Both the position numbers and the translations under genes were made by a program. Shown here piece after piece: positions 34,068 to 44,425 of a stretch of DNA of 64,000 nucleotides. The stretch comes from Pauljensenia sp018375675 (lineage in GTDB: Bacteria; Actinomycetota; Actinomycetes; Actinomycetales; Actinomycetaceae). Under the pieces are notes generated by a model. The model saw nothing but the letters and a program-made list of their open reading frames with translations, had not been told where the DNA came from and did no database searches. Numbering within the stretch: the stretch's first letter is position 1; every line of letters starts with the position of its first letter. Location: the NCBI GenBank assembly GCA_041432705.1, contig JAPWAE010000003.1:186001-250000 (forward strand), written 5' to 3'.

Positions 34068-35951
34068 ATGACCGCCGAAGAAACCCCGGCCTCGTCCACC
34101 ATTGACGAGACGACGCAGGCGCAGACGACCACCGAGGCCCTCGAGTGGCACGCCCCCGTCCTGGTGCGCATCGACGAGCACACGACGATCCCCCACCTGC
34201 TCAAAGAACGCGTGCAGCGCGGCGCCACCCGCCCCCTCATCCTGCGCAAGATCGGCATCGGTGACACGTGGCGCTCCATCACGGCACGCGACTTCTACGA
34301 CGAGGTCCACGCGCTCGCCGCCGGCCTCATCGCGCGGGGCCTCGAACACGGCGACAGGGTCGCGATCATGAGCCGCACCCGCTACGAGTGGACGCTCCTC
34401 GACTTCGCGTGCTGGGCGGCCGGCCTCGTCCCCGTGCCGATCTACGAGACCAGCTCCATCGACCAGGTCGCCCACGTCCTCGTCGACGCGGACGTCCACC
34501 TCATCATCACCGAGACCGTGTCCATGGCAGAAATCGTGCGCGCCGCCGCCGAACGCGAAGGCCGGGACAACACCCACGTACTCTCCCTGGATTCGGAGGC
34601 CATCGAAACCCTCATCGCGGAGGGCTCGGCCACCCCGCGTGAGCGCGTCCTCGCCCGCTCCGAAGCCCTCACGAAGGACGACATCGCCACCATCGTCTAC
34701 ACGTCGGGCACGACGGGCACACCCAAGGGCACAGTCCTGAGCCACGAGAACTTCACGAACCTGTGCCTCAACGCCCACGCGTGGATGCCGGAGATCGCGG
34801 CGGGCAAGAACTCGCGCCTACTCCTCTTCCTGCCCCTGGCCCACGTGTTCGCACGTTTCCTGCAGGTCTTCCAGATCAGCGGCAACGGCGTCCTCGGCCA
34901 CGCCTCCAACATCAAGAACCTGCTGGGCGACCTGGCGTCGTTCAAGCCGAGCTACCTCCTCGTCGTCCCGCGTGTCCTGGAGAAGATCTACAACTCGGCG
35001 GACACGAAGGCGTCCGGCCCCAAGCGCAAGATCTTCCGCTGGGCGGCCAAGGTCGCGATCGCCTACTCCCAGGCCCTGGACACGGAAGAGGGCCCGTCGG
35101 CGTCGCTGAAGGCCCAGCACGCACTGGCGGACAAGCTCGTCTACCAGCAGATCATCCGCCTGGTGGGCGGCAACGCAGACTACATCGTGTCGGGCGGCGC
35201 ACCCCTGGCCCCCTGGCTCGCGCACTTCTACCGCGGCGTCGGCATCCCCGTCCTGGAGGGCTACGGCCTGACCGAGACGGTCGGCCCGGTCTCCGTCAAC
35301 ACGCCCCGCCTGTCCAAGATCGGCACCGTGGGCCCGGCCCTGCCGCCCATGTCCTTCAAGATCAGCGACGAGGGCGAGATCCTGCTCAAGGGCTCGAGCG
35401 TCTTCCAGCGCTACCACAACGACCCCGAGTCCACCGCCGCCTGCTTCACCGAAGACGGCTGGTTCCGCACGGGCGACCTGGGTTCCCTGGACCGCGACGG
35501 CTACGTGTCCATCACGGGCCGCGCGAAAGAGATCATCGTGACGGCGGGCGGCAAGAACGTCGCCCCGGCCGCCCTCGAAAATCCGATGCGCTCCCACCCG
35601 CTCATCTCCCAGGTCCTGGTCGTGGGCGACCAGCGGCCCTTCATCGCCGCGCTCATCACGCTGGACGCGGAGATGCTGCCCGATTGGCTCGCCGCGCACT
35701 CGCTGCCGCCAATGAGCGTGGCCGAGGCGGCCACGAACGTCGAGGTCCTGGCCTCGCTGGAGAAGGCGGTGGCCTCGGCGAACGAGCACGTCTCGCGCGC
35801 CGAATCGATCCGCAAGATCAAGGTCCTCACGACCGACTTCACGGAGGCGAACGGCCTGCTCACGCCCTCGCTGAAGGTCAAGCGCCTGGAGGCCACGCGC
35901 CGCCTCGCGCCCGTCATCGACGAGATCTACGGCGGCCCCGTGCAGAACTGA
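34068..35951 (+). CDS. Long-chain fatty-acid--CoA ligase (AMP-dependent synthetase, FadD15-like)
   Basis: A 627-residue adenylate-forming enzyme that activates fatty acids to acyl-CoA via acyl-AMP. Motif I is IVYTSGTTGTPKGTVLSHEN (about residue 209). LEGYGLTETVGPVSVN carries the Tyr-Gly-Leu-Thr-Glu motif (about 402), followed by WFRTGDLGSLDRDGYVSITG with the Asp-containing hinge (about 467). VKRLEATRRLAPVIDEIY ends the protein. GGGAG precedes the ATG. A 16-bp terminator follows. The length and ordering match the actinobacterial FadD15 group; chain-length preference is not readable. Confidence 0.92.
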   Translation: MTAEETPASSTIDETTQAQTTTEALEWHAPVLVRIDEHTTIPHLLKERVQRGATRPLILRKIGIGDTWRSITARDFYDEVHALAAGLIARGLEHGDRVAIMSRTRYEWTLLDFACWAAGLVPVPIYETSSIDQVAHVLVDADVHLIITETVSMAEIVRAAAEREGRDNTHVLSLDSEAIETLIAEGSATPRERVLARSEALTKDDIATIVYTSGTTGTPKGTVLSHENFTNLCLNAHAWMPEIAAGKNSRLLLFLPLAHVFARFLQVFQISGNGVLGHASNIKNLLGDLASFKPSYLLVVPRVLEKIYNSADTKASGPKRKIFRWAAKVAIAYSQALDTEEGPSASLKAQHALADKLVYQQIIRLVGGNADYIVSGGAPLAPWLAHFYRGVGIPVLEGYGLTETVGPVSVNTPRLSKIGTVGPALPPMSFKISDEGEILLKGSSVFQRYHNDPESTAACFTEDGWFRTGDLGSLDRDGYVSITGRAKEIIVTAGGKNVAPAALENPMRSHPLISQVLVVGDQRPFIAALITLDAEMLPDWLAAHSLPPMSVAEAATNVEVLASLEKAVASANEHVSRAESIRKIKVLTTDFTEANGLLTPSLKVKRLEATRRLAPVIDEIYGGPVQN

Positions 35952-35967
35952 CGCACCCATGAACGAG

Positions 35968-36027
35968 GCCGTGGCCGGCTCGCGCTCCCCCGCTCGGTGT
36001 CGGGTTGGCGAGCCGGCCACGGCTTTT
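35968..36027 (+). terminator. Rho-independent terminator of the acyl-CoA synthetase gene
   Basis: GCCGTGGCCGGCTCGC (35968-35983) pairs perfectly with GCGAGCCGGCCACGGC (36008-36023), followed by TTTT. It also faces the convergent permease gene. The arm is the ACGAGGCCGTGGC variant of the recurrent motif. Confidence 0.85.
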
Positions 36028-36040
36028 GTGGGTGGGCAAC

Positions 36041-37238
36041 CTACTGCGAGGCGAGCGCCGCTGTGGGCGGCGTGCGTGCCGCTCGGATCGCGGGGTAGAG
36101 CCCGGCGACGGCGCCGATGAGGAGAGTCGCGCCGAGGCCTGCGGCGATCACCCACCAGTGGAGGGTGGGCGGCCAGCCGTACGCGTAACACATGCCCCAG
36201 GTGACGCCGGCGCCGATGAGGCATCCGGCCAAGCCGCCGAGGAACGACAGGAGCAGGGCTTCGGCCAGGAACTGCACGGTGATGTGTCCCCTCTTCGCGC
36301 CCAGAGACCGGCGCAGGCCGATCTCCTTGCGGCGTTCCAGGACGGAGATGATCATCGTGTTGGCCACGCCGATGCCGCCGACGAGCAGGGCGATCGATCC
36401 GACGCCGGCGAGCAGCGTCGTGAGCGTCTGGTCGGCCGCGTTCTGGGCGGCCAGCGCGTCGGAGGGACGCGAGACCTTCAGGCCGGTGGCCCCCTGCGGG
36501 GCGAGCGTGGGTCCGAGGAGCTCGCGGACGTTCTCCACCTGGTCCTCGCTGGAGCGCTCGTAGATCGTCGTGGGTGTCTTGCCCGCGTCGAAGTACGTGC
36601 CCGCGGCGGGCACGCCGATGAGCGCGGCGTTATCGAGTTCCTCGGCCAGGGGCGCTGGATCCATGATGCCCAGGACGGTGAAAGTCATGCCGCCCAGCCA
36701 CACCTGGGTGCCCGGCTCGACGACGCCGAGCAGCTGCGCGGCCTTCGAGCCCAGGACGACGCCCGGGTACTTCGCGGTGGCGTCGTTGAGCCACGCGCCC
36801 TTCTTCATGGTCCCGGATACGACCTTGAGGAGGTTCGTGTCGGCCGCCATCGTGATGATGCCGCCGGTTGCGTTCGGGTCGGACAGTCGCGAGCGGTACA
36901 CGGAGACGCCGCTCAGCGTCGACGTCGAGGCCGCGTCGGTCACGCCCGGGATCATGAGGGTGCGACCCACGGAGTCCTCGGGCAGGATCAGGTCCGTTCC
37001 CGACAGGTCGGCACCGCTGCGCGCGGTCAGCATGTTGGTGCCCAGCGCCCGCAGCTGTTCTTGCAGGCGGGCCTGCGAGGACGCCGAGACGCCGACGACG
37101 CCGACCATAGCCGCGATACCGATCGCGATGCCCAGGGCCGAGAGGACGGCTCGCATGGGGCGGGCGCGCAGGCCCGTCAGGCCCAGGCGTGCGACGTCTG
37201 AGAGGCGCAGCGCGGAGCGGCCGGCTCCCGAGTTCTTC

Positions 37239-37249
<11 letters not shown>
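36041..37249 (-). CDS. MacB/FtsX-type ABC transporter permease
   Basis: A 402-residue permease with one N-terminal helix (about 30-52), a large extracytoplasmic domain (about 55-270) and three C-terminal helices. Family marks are RPMRAVLSALGIAIGIAAMV, VGGIGVANTMIISVLERRKE, then IGLRRSLGAKRGHI and GLYPAIRAARTPP. The ATG at 37249 is chosen because GGGAGGTGACC immediately precedes it; it overlaps the ATPase gene's stop by 11 bases. With the ATPase and membrane-fusion-like lipoprotein it forms a MacAB-like export or stress system. Substrate unknown. Confidence 0.9.
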
Positions 37250-37933
<684 letters not shown>

Positions 37934-37937
<4 letters not shown>

Positions 37938-39010
37938 CGGTTGGGCACCACCACACGCTGGCCTTCGGCGATCTCGTCGCCGCTCACTTCGACGCGGTCT
38001 CCCGCGAACAGGCCGACGGTGACGGGAACCCGGCGAATCTCGCCCTTCTCATCCACGACCTCGACGCCGAATTGGTCGGTGCTCAGGGCCACGAGCGCGC
38101 CGAGGGGCACGGACAGCACGCCGGTGCGGGTCTGCGAGGTCAGGCCCAGGGAGACCGAGGCCTCCTGGAGCCCTTCGAGGGCGGAGGTGTCATCGGGGGT
38201 GACGGTGATCGGAATGATGCGTTCCTTGGTCGTCTCCTTGGATCCCTCCTCGCTGTCCTTCTCTCGCGGCGGCTCGACCGAGGTGATCGTCCCGGTCGTG
38301 GTCGTGGCGGAGCCGGGCAGGCGCACGGTCACGGAGTTTCCGACGACACCGAGGGCCTGGTCGGAGAGCTTCAGGTTCGCGGAGATGATCTGACGCGAGG
38401 ACGAGGCCGTGAACAGCTCTGTCTCCATCGTTGCGTTATCGCCGACGCGGGCCTTCAGCGCGCCGATGCGCAGGTCTTCGGGAGCGAAGAGGACGGTGCC
38501 CAGCGGCAGCGAGCCGCTCTGGGGCAGGCTGAGAGCCTTCTGCCACTTCTTGATCGCCGCGATCGTGTTCCAGTCGAAGTGGGCATTCGGCGTGGCCTCG
38601 AAGTAGCCGAGTTCGGACAGCGCAGTCTCCAGCTGGGTGACGTCCTCGCCGTCGCTCATGCCCTCCTCGAACGCGCGCCAGGCGGGGGTTGCGCCGTGGA
38701 GCAGGTACGTGTTGTTGCCGGCGACCGTGTACACGTGCGATCCCTGGGTGAGGGTCGTGCCGGGCGTGGGCAGGGCGGTCACGATGCCTTCGAAGGCGCT
38801 CTTGAGGGTGTAGGAGTCGGCGTAGTGGAGCGTTCCCTGGACGGTGGTCTCCCCCACCAGGTCACCCTTCGTGATGGTCGCCGTCGCGCCATCAAAGGAC
38901 TGGGGGGCTTCGGCGTCTGCGTTGGTACCCGAGCAGGCGGATAGGGTCAGTGCGCCAATCGCGAGGATCGCAAGCGCAGCCGCGGGGCGTGGGGTTCGCG
39001 GACGCTTCAC
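37934..39010 (-). CDS. MacA-like periplasmic adaptor lipoprotein with peptidoglycan-binding-like domain
   Basis: 358 residues. An N-terminal hydrophobic segment ends in a lipobox-like LTLSAC (about residue 26), so it is probably a lipoprotein. The HlyD/MacA-type barrel-sandwich region surrounds a PG_binding_1-like insert (DVTQLETALSELGYFE and FDWNTIAAIKKWQKAL; about 115-165). The C-terminus (VVDEKGEIRRVPVTVGLFAG, then DRVEVSGDEIAEGQ) is typical of adaptors. In Gram-positive bacteria such adaptors sit with MacB-like transporters. The GTG at 39010 overlaps the preceding lipoprotein stop (GTGA). Confidence 0.85.
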
Positions 39011-39483
39011 TTGGCGGCCCCTGACTGCTGGAAGCACTTGTTGAGCACGTCCTCGGGGATGTCCTTGACGCTGATTCCTTCGCCGGCCTGCGGGTCCTTC
39101 ACGTCGTATCCGGCCTCACGCAGGCACTGCGCCGCCTTGACCATGGCCTCGCGCGCGGCGGGGTCGTTCGCGACATTGTCCTCGCCGGTCATGCCGGAGA
39201 CCTTCACCATGCACTCGTTGAGCGCGTTGTTGAAGGCGTCGGAAGTGTCCTTCAGGTTGTCGGGCGTCAGGCCCGTGTCGGGCACGTCGAAGCCCTTGTC
39301 GCGCATGCACTGAGCGAACACCAGGTTGGGGTCGTTGCTGGCCGCGTTGGTGGACGCCGCGCTCGGGCTCTTGGTGCTGGACGCGGACGAGCTGGACGAT
39401 CCGGTCGATCCGCATGCGCTGAGGGCCGCCGCCAGGGTGATGGCGATGACGGCAAGGGCGCGCGTCTGTGCGCGATTCTTCAT
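39007..39483 (-). CDS. Small putative lipoprotein, first gene of the MacAB-like operon
   Basis: 158 residues: a signal peptide with lipobox LSAC at about residues 21-24, a Ser-rich linker, then a Cys-containing domain with repeated CMRDKGFDVPD-like and CLREAGYDVKD segments. The repeat suggests two related sub-domains. It starts the four-gene operon and overlaps the adaptor gene by 4 bases. It may bind a ligand or metal for the transporter; this is inferred from context only. Confidence 0.75.
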   Translation of the reverse strand: MKNRAQTRALAVIAITLAAALSACGSTGSSSSSASSTKSPSAASTNAASNDPNLVFAQCMRDKGFDVPDTGLTPDNLKDTSDAFNNALNECMVKVSGMTGEDNVANDPAAREAMVKAAQCLREAGYDVKDPQAGEGISVKDIPEDVLNKCFQQSGAAK

Positions 39484-39616
39484 CGAAAACTCCTTGAGGA
39501 CTGCTTATCGGCAATGGTTCTCACTGCCTGTATAGATTACAGTCCACAACCCTGAAAGCTACCTGAAAACTATCGGGGAGCCTGCGCAGAATTTCATCAG
39601 ACAACCCTGAGAGCGC

Positions 39617-39653
39617 AAAAAGAGGCGGGGGACGCTCGCACATCCCCCGCCTC
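39617..39653 (-). terminator. Rho-independent terminator of the lactose permease gene
   Basis: Read on the minus strand, an 11-bp stem (GAGGCGGGGGA with TCCCCCGCCTC) is followed by TTTTT, about 35 bases beyond the permease stop. Confidence 0.88.
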
Positions 39654-39689
39654 AGACCCGACACTCCTCCTCATCGGGCGCTTATTCGT

Positions 39690-41132
39690 TTAGTCTTCAG
39701 CAGCCTCGGAGCGAGCAAGGTTTTGCTCGAGGATGGACACGATCTCTCCGTGCTTGGCCTCGGTCAGGGTAACCTTCCGCGCAAAGACGATGAACGCCAG
39801 GACGATGACCGCAAGAGGAGCGTAGAAAGCAGCCGTCTTGAAGGTCTCAATGTTCCCGGTCGTCAGCAGGGCGGGATCAACATCGTTGGTCATAGCTGCC
39901 GCGATGGCGACGAAGCCGACGATGGAGTTCGACAGGGCGCCGGCGATCTTGTCGAGCATGGGACGCACCGAGAGGGTGACGGCCTCGTTACGCTTGCCAG
40001 TCTTCCACTGCCCGTACTCAACAGAGTCGGTGATCGTGAGGATCGCCGTCATCTGAATACACGTGGCAGTAAGGTAGAACAGGACCAGGGCGACAAAGAC
40101 GACAATGAGGTTCGACGAGAAGAGAATGAACAGGACGTATGCACTCGCCATGAGCACCATGCCACCAAGGTAGAGGTAGCGGCGGGGCAGGTGGCGGTTG
40201 ATCGCCGGGTACAGGGGCGTCACCACCAGGCCGATAACGAAGGCGATGATGCCGACCACCGAGTAGATATCGGGCTTCTGGAGCACGAACTTGAAGAGGT
40301 AGATCATGAAGCCCGTCGTTGCAACGTTCGCGATCGAGTAGAGGACGTACGAGAGGGAAGTCCACAGCAACTGATCGTTGCGCACGATCGCCTGGAATGC
40401 CTGCAGCGGGTTGGACTTATCGGAGGGATCGCGTAGGACGCTCTCCTCCTCGCGCGTTCCGAACGCGACAGCCAAGCAGGTGACGATACCAAGGATAGCG
40501 ATGACCGCACCGAAGCCCGTCCATCCTTCCTGACTCTCAGAACCAGCTCCCGCAAGAGCACCGAAGAAGCCAACTACGGGAACGACGATCGCGGTGACGC
40601 CGTTGTAGCCGATGGAACCCGTGAATGTTCCGAGAGCGGTGTACACACTTCGCTCCTGCGAGGAGGAGGACAACGCAGGAATCATGCCCCAGTATGAGAT
40701 GTCACGCAGGGAGTACAGGACGTCAAGAACCACGAAGACGATGACAAAAACAACAATGAACACTCCTTTGTTGACGTTGACGAGGCCGAAGAGTCCGGTG
40801 AAGATCGCAAAAAGGAGGATGGATGATCCAACGCCGCCAATGACTTGCCAGGGCTTGAATCGCCCGAAGCGCGAGGTTGTATTGTCCACCAAGTTCCCAA
40901 GCAGTGGATCAATGAAGATCTCGGCGATCCGAATAATGAAGACGAGGGCGGTGATGATCGCAATCATCGCCTCAGCCTCGGAGTCCTCATAGTCGCGGAA
41001 CAGGGTCTGCGCCGCATAGTAGGTGACAAAGAATGTTGAGAGCGCGTTGTAAAACGCAGCCTGCCCCAGATTGCCGATCGCGTAGCAGATTCGCGACACC
41101 CAGCTCTTGTGTACGTTTTCTTCGTGTGCCAT
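39690..41132 (-). CDS. GPH-family sugar:cation symporter (probable lactose/galactoside permease)
   Basis: A 480-residue transporter of the glycoside-pentoside-hexuronide group, with 12 predicted helices. WVSRICYAIGNLGQAAFYNA at the start and LVDNTTSRFGRFKPWQVIGG (the conserved cytoplasmic loop) are characteristic, as is VEYGQWKTGKRNEAV in the second half. No PTS IIA tail is fused, unlike LacS. The ATG at 41132 follows AAGGAGAGGG by 6 bases. It is divergent from lacZ, which supports lactose or another beta-galactoside as the substrate. Confidence 0.88.
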   Translation of the reverse strand: MAHEENVHKSWVSRICYAIGNLGQAAFYNALSTFFVTYYAAQTLFRDYEDSEAEAMIAIITALVFIIRIAEIFIDPLLGNLVDNTTSRFGRFKPWQVIGGVGSSILLFAIFTGLFGLVNVNKGVFIVVFVIVFVVLDVLYSLRDISYWGMIPALSSSSQERSVYTALGTFTGSIGYNGVTAIVVPVVGFFGALAGAGSESQEGWTGFGAVIAILGIVTCLAVAFGTREEESVLRDPSDKSNPLQAFQAIVRNDQLLWTSLSYVLYSIANVATTGFMIYLFKFVLQKPDIYSVVGIIAFVIGLVVTPLYPAINRHLPRRYLYLGGMVLMASAYVLFILFSSNLIVVFVALVLFYLTATCIQMTAILTITDSVEYGQWKTGKRNEAVTLSVRPMLDKIAGALSNSIVGFVAIAAAMTNDVDPALLTTGNIETFKTAAFYAPLAVIVLAFIVFARKVTLTEAKHGEIVSILEQNLARSEAAED

Positions 41133-41174
41133 GGTCCCTCTCCTTCGAAGCAACTCTTGCTCGGACACAATAAA

Positions 41175-41188
41175 GTTAACATGTTTAC
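41175..41188. promoter_or_regulatory. Operator-like dyad upstream of the permease gene
   Basis: GTTAACATGTTTAC is a near-palindrome with the shape of LacI/GalR-family operators. It lies 43 bases upstream of the permease start, in the gap shared with lacZ. Binding by the LacI protein encoded at 44426 is inferred. Confidence 0.5.
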
Positions 41189-41244
41189 CTGAGCATTCCA
41201 AGGATATCTAGGTCACATAAACATATCCGCGTAACTGTATTGCA

Positions 41245-41257
41245 TTGATTCGATCAA
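41245..41257. promoter_or_regulatory. Dyad upstream of lacZ
   Basis: TTGAT-TCG-ATCAA is a perfect 5-bp dyad with a 3-base centre, about 64 bases upstream of the lacZ start. It may be a second regulator site; it differs in sequence from the dyad at 41175. Confidence 0.35.
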
Positions 41258-41320
41258 CGGGCTACTCTGTCCTCAGAGCACGATCGCTCCACCGCAACGT
41301 CGCACTTCCGGAAGGTCACC

Positions 41321-44300
41321 ATGTTCCATACGCCCATCTCTTCCCCCACATCGGCATGGCTCAGCGATCCGCAGACCTTTGCTGTCAATCGACTTCCCGC
41401 GCACAGCGCACACCGCACGAACGCCCCAACGCAGAGTCTTGACGGAACCTGGGAAGTCGCACTTACGTCAAGTTCGCACGTGACTCTCGATTCCCCCACC
41501 ATCACATTCGACCAGGAAGCAGTACACAGCCTTCCCGTTCCCTCAACTCTCGAAGCTGAGGGGCTATGGCCTCCGGCGTACGTCAACATTCAGATGCCGT
41601 GGGACGGCCACGAGAACCCTCAGGCTCCCAAACCACCAGAGGAGTGCCGAGTTGCGCTCTACCGGCGCACCTTCGCCCTGCATGATTCCCTCCAGGAGTC
41701 TTTGAGCAAGAAAGGACACGCACGCCTACGCTTCGAGGGTTTTGCAACGGCTCTCTACGTCTGGGTAGACGGCACTTTCGTCGGATACTGCGAGGACGGG
41801 TACACGGCGAGCGAGTTTGATATCACGTCAGCACTGACGCGCTCGCCAGACCACGAGATTGTCGTCGCCTGCTACGAGCATTCCAGCGCCTCGTGGCTGG
41901 AAGGTCAGGACTCCTGGCGTTTCCATGGCATTTTCCGTTCCGTATCACTGGTAGTTCTGCCTGCCTGCCACGTCGCCCACCTCGCAACCAACGCCGACTA
42001 CGACGCGGAAACAGGCGCGGGAATACTCGACGTCATGATCGATCTCAAGGGAGGAGCCAAGGCCGATGCCACCGCGAGCGCCCAGCTCACCGATTCGAGC
42101 GGCACCATTGTATGGAGCGAAAGCGTGCCCGCAAACGATCCCAGCATCACGCTTCGGGCTGAACTAGACGGCGCACACCCTTGGACTGCGGAGGATCCGG
42201 CCCTGTATACGCTGAGCCTCACGATTCACGACGCCGATGGAAACGATTGCGAGACCGTGACTCAGCGCGTGGGCTTCCGCCGCTTCGAAATCCTCAACTC
42301 TGTCTTCATGCTCAACGGCCAGCGCCTCATTTTCCGCGGCGTCAACCGTCACGAGTTCAGCCCCTGTACAGGTCGCACAATGTCAATGGAGGACATGGTG
42401 ACGGACGTGCGCCTGTGCAAGCAGCTCAACATCAATGCGATTCGCACAAGCCATTACCCCAACGACACCCGTTTCCTAGACCTGTGCGATGAGTACGGCC
42501 TGTACGTCATTGACGAGGCGAACCTGGAGACACACGGATCGTGGTGCACGCCGGGCGACATCCCCACCCCAGCCACGGCGATCCCGGGATCAAAGATGGA
42601 GTGGGAGGGCGCCTGCGTGGATCGCGTCGAGTCGATGTTGCACCAGGATCTCAATCACGCCTCCGTGTTGATGTGGTCGCTGGGTAACGAGTCTTTTGGC
42701 GGCGAGGTTTTCCGCTCTATGTACCGGCGCTGTCATGAGCTGGACAATTCCCGCCCTGTCCATTACGAGGGTGTCACGTGGGATCGAGAGTTCGACAATG
42801 CCTCCGATATTGAGTCACGCATGTACGCGCTGCCTGACGCGATCGAGGAGTACCTGCGTGATAACCCGGCGAAGCCCTATCTGTCGTGCGAGTACATGCA
42901 TGCGATGGGTAACTCTGTTGGAGGCCTTAGCCACTACACGGACCTGGAGCGCTACCCTGCGTATGGTGGCGGCTTCATCTGGGACCTGATCGACCAGGCC
43001 CTCTACCATGAGCCGACCGCTGGCTCGGATGGCGAGTTCCTGGCGTACGGCGGCGATTTCGAGGATCGCCCTTGTGACTGGGAGTTCTCCTGTGATGGCA
43101 TCCTATTCGCCGACCGCACACCCAAGCCCTCAGCCATGGCGGTCAAACAGCTCTACTCCCCCGTCACTCTCACGCCAAGCATCGACGGAATCCTTATCGA
43201 TGCTGTTGTCCTTCCGGCGCCGCTTGCTAACCTGTGTGTGCGTGCCCGGATCCTTGCTGACGGCGCGGTTGTCTGGGAGAAAGAGGTCGCGGCAACAGGC
43301 ATCTCCCGTGGGCGGAGCACCGTCAGTGTGGGATGGCCGTCTGAACTGCTAGCCGACACAAAACAAGAGATCGTGTTGGAGGCAGCACTTGTCATCTCTT
43401 CCGACACCGCGTGGTGCGAGGCTGGGCACATTGTCTCCGTGGGCCAGACAGTGTTCTCCTGCCCCGAGCAGGCCGACACGACACCCGGTGGCCACGCCAC
43501 ATTCACCGTGGGCCGTTGGAACATTGGTATGCGTGAGGGCGAGAACGAGGCTTTGCTGTCGCGTACCGCAGGTGGCATCGTCCAGTGGCGTCGCGGCGAC
43601 AAGGCCCTGGTCCTCTTCCCACCCAAGCTGACAACCTTCCGACCGCTAACGGACAATGATCGAGGCTGTGGGCACGGTTTCGACCGCGCGTGCTGGACGA
43701 CGGCTGGAGCCTACGCACGGTGCGTGAACACCACCGTCGAAGAGACCGGCGAGGGTGTCGTCGTTACCTACGACTACCGTCTTGCGGGCGTTGCAGATGT
43801 CACCGTGCCTGTGCGCTACGAGCTGCGCGCCGACGGCACGATTCGTCTAACGGCAACCTACCCGGGTGCGCATGATCTCCCAACGATGCCATGCTTCGGG
43901 CTCGAGTGGGCGCTCCCCTCGTCGATTGACCGCCTGAGTTTCTATGGCCTCGGCCCGGTCGAGGCCTACGCGGACCGCCTGGCCGGAGCAACCCTGGGCG
44001 TGTGGTCCCAGAGCGCAGCCGAAGGGCTGGCCCCCTACGCGGTACCGCAGGAGTGCGGCTTCCACCCCGGCATCCGCTGGTGCGAGGCAACGGACGACGA
44101 CGGACACGGCCTGCGTGTTCAGGCACACGGCGATCTCGGGGTCTCGCTCCTGCCCTACTCCTCCGCGCACATCGAAAACGCTCGACACTGGTGGGAGCTA
44201 CCGGAGCCCTCCCAGCGGCCTGCGACCTACCTACGTCTGCTCACTGCACAGATGGGTGTCGGCGGTGACGATTCGTGGGGTTCGCCGGTGCATGACGAGT

Positions 44301-44356
44301 ACCAGATTGATGCGACCGAGAAGCAGGTCCTGGACGTGACGCTGTCTCTCATCTGA
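41321..44356 (+). CDS. lacZ: Beta-galactosidase (glycoside hydrolase family 2)
   Basis: A 1011-residue LacZ-type enzyme that hydrolyses lactose and other beta-galactosides. The acid/base Glu lies in SLGNESFGG (about residue 457) and the nucleophile Glu in LSCEYMHAMGNSVGG (about 524). The NRHEF segment (RGVNRHEFSPCTG) and GGFIWDLIDQAL are conserved GH2 features. The C-terminal beta-galactosidase small-chain domain includes PLTDNDRGCGHGFDRACW. ATG has GGAAGG 5 bases upstream. No signal peptide: cytoplasmic. It pairs with the divergent permease gene and the downstream LacI regulator. Confidence 0.96.
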   Translation: MFHTPISSPTSAWLSDPQTFAVNRLPAHSAHRTNAPTQSLDGTWEVALTSSSHVTLDSPTITFDQEAVHSLPVPSTLEAEGLWPPAYVNIQMPWDGHENPQAPKPPEECRVALYRRTFALHDSLQESLSKKGHARLRFEGFATALYVWVDGTFVGYCEDGYTASEFDITSALTRSPDHEIVVACYEHSSASWLEGQDSWRFHGIFRSVSLVVLPACHVAHLATNADYDAETGAGILDVMIDLKGGAKADATASAQLTDSSGTIVWSESVPANDPSITLRAELDGAHPWTAEDPALYTLSLTIHDADGNDCETVTQRVGFRRFEILNSVFMLNGQRLIFRGVNRHEFSPCTGRTMSMEDMVTDVRLCKQLNINAIRTSHYPNDTRFLDLCDEYGLYVIDEANLETHGSWCTPGDIPTPATAIPGSKMEWEGACVDRVESMLHQDLNHASVLMWSLGNESFGGEVFRSMYRRCHELDNSRPVHYEGVTWDREFDNASDIESRMYALPDAIEEYLRDNPAKPYLSCEYMHAMGNSVGGLSHYTDLERYPAYGGGFIWDLIDQALYHEPTAGSDGEFLAYGGDFEDRPCDWEFSCDGILFADRTPKPSAMAVKQLYSPVTLTPSIDGILIDAVVLPAPLANLCVRARILADGAVVWEKEVAATGISRGRSTVSVGWPSELLADTKQEIVLEAALVISSDTAWCEAGHIVSVGQTVFSCPEQADTTPGGHATFTVGRWNIGMREGENEALLSRTAGGIVQWRRGDKALVLFPPKLTTFRPLTDNDRGCGHGFDRACWTTAGAYARCVNTTVEETGEGVVVTYDYRLAGVADVTVPVRYELRADGTIRLTATYPGAHDLPTMPCFGLEWALPSSIDRLSFYGLGPVEAYADRLAGATLGVWSQSAAEGLAPYAVPQECGFHPGIRWCEATDDDGHGLRVQAHGDLGVSLLPYSSAHIENARHWWELPEPSQRPATYLRLLTAQMGVGGDDSWGSPVHDEYQIDATEKQVLDVTLSLI

Positions 44357-44364
44357 GAGGCATT

Positions 44365-44401
44365 CAGCGGCGGCGGGTGTGAGGCAACTCCCCCGCCGCT
44401 G
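44365..44401. terminator. Hairpin between lacZ and lacI-type gene
   Basis: CAGCGGCGG and CCGCCGCTG form a perfect 9-bp stem in the gap between convergent genes. The T-run is poor. Confidence 0.6.
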
Positions 44402-44425
44402 CCGTTATGCGTTCACGCCCGATCA

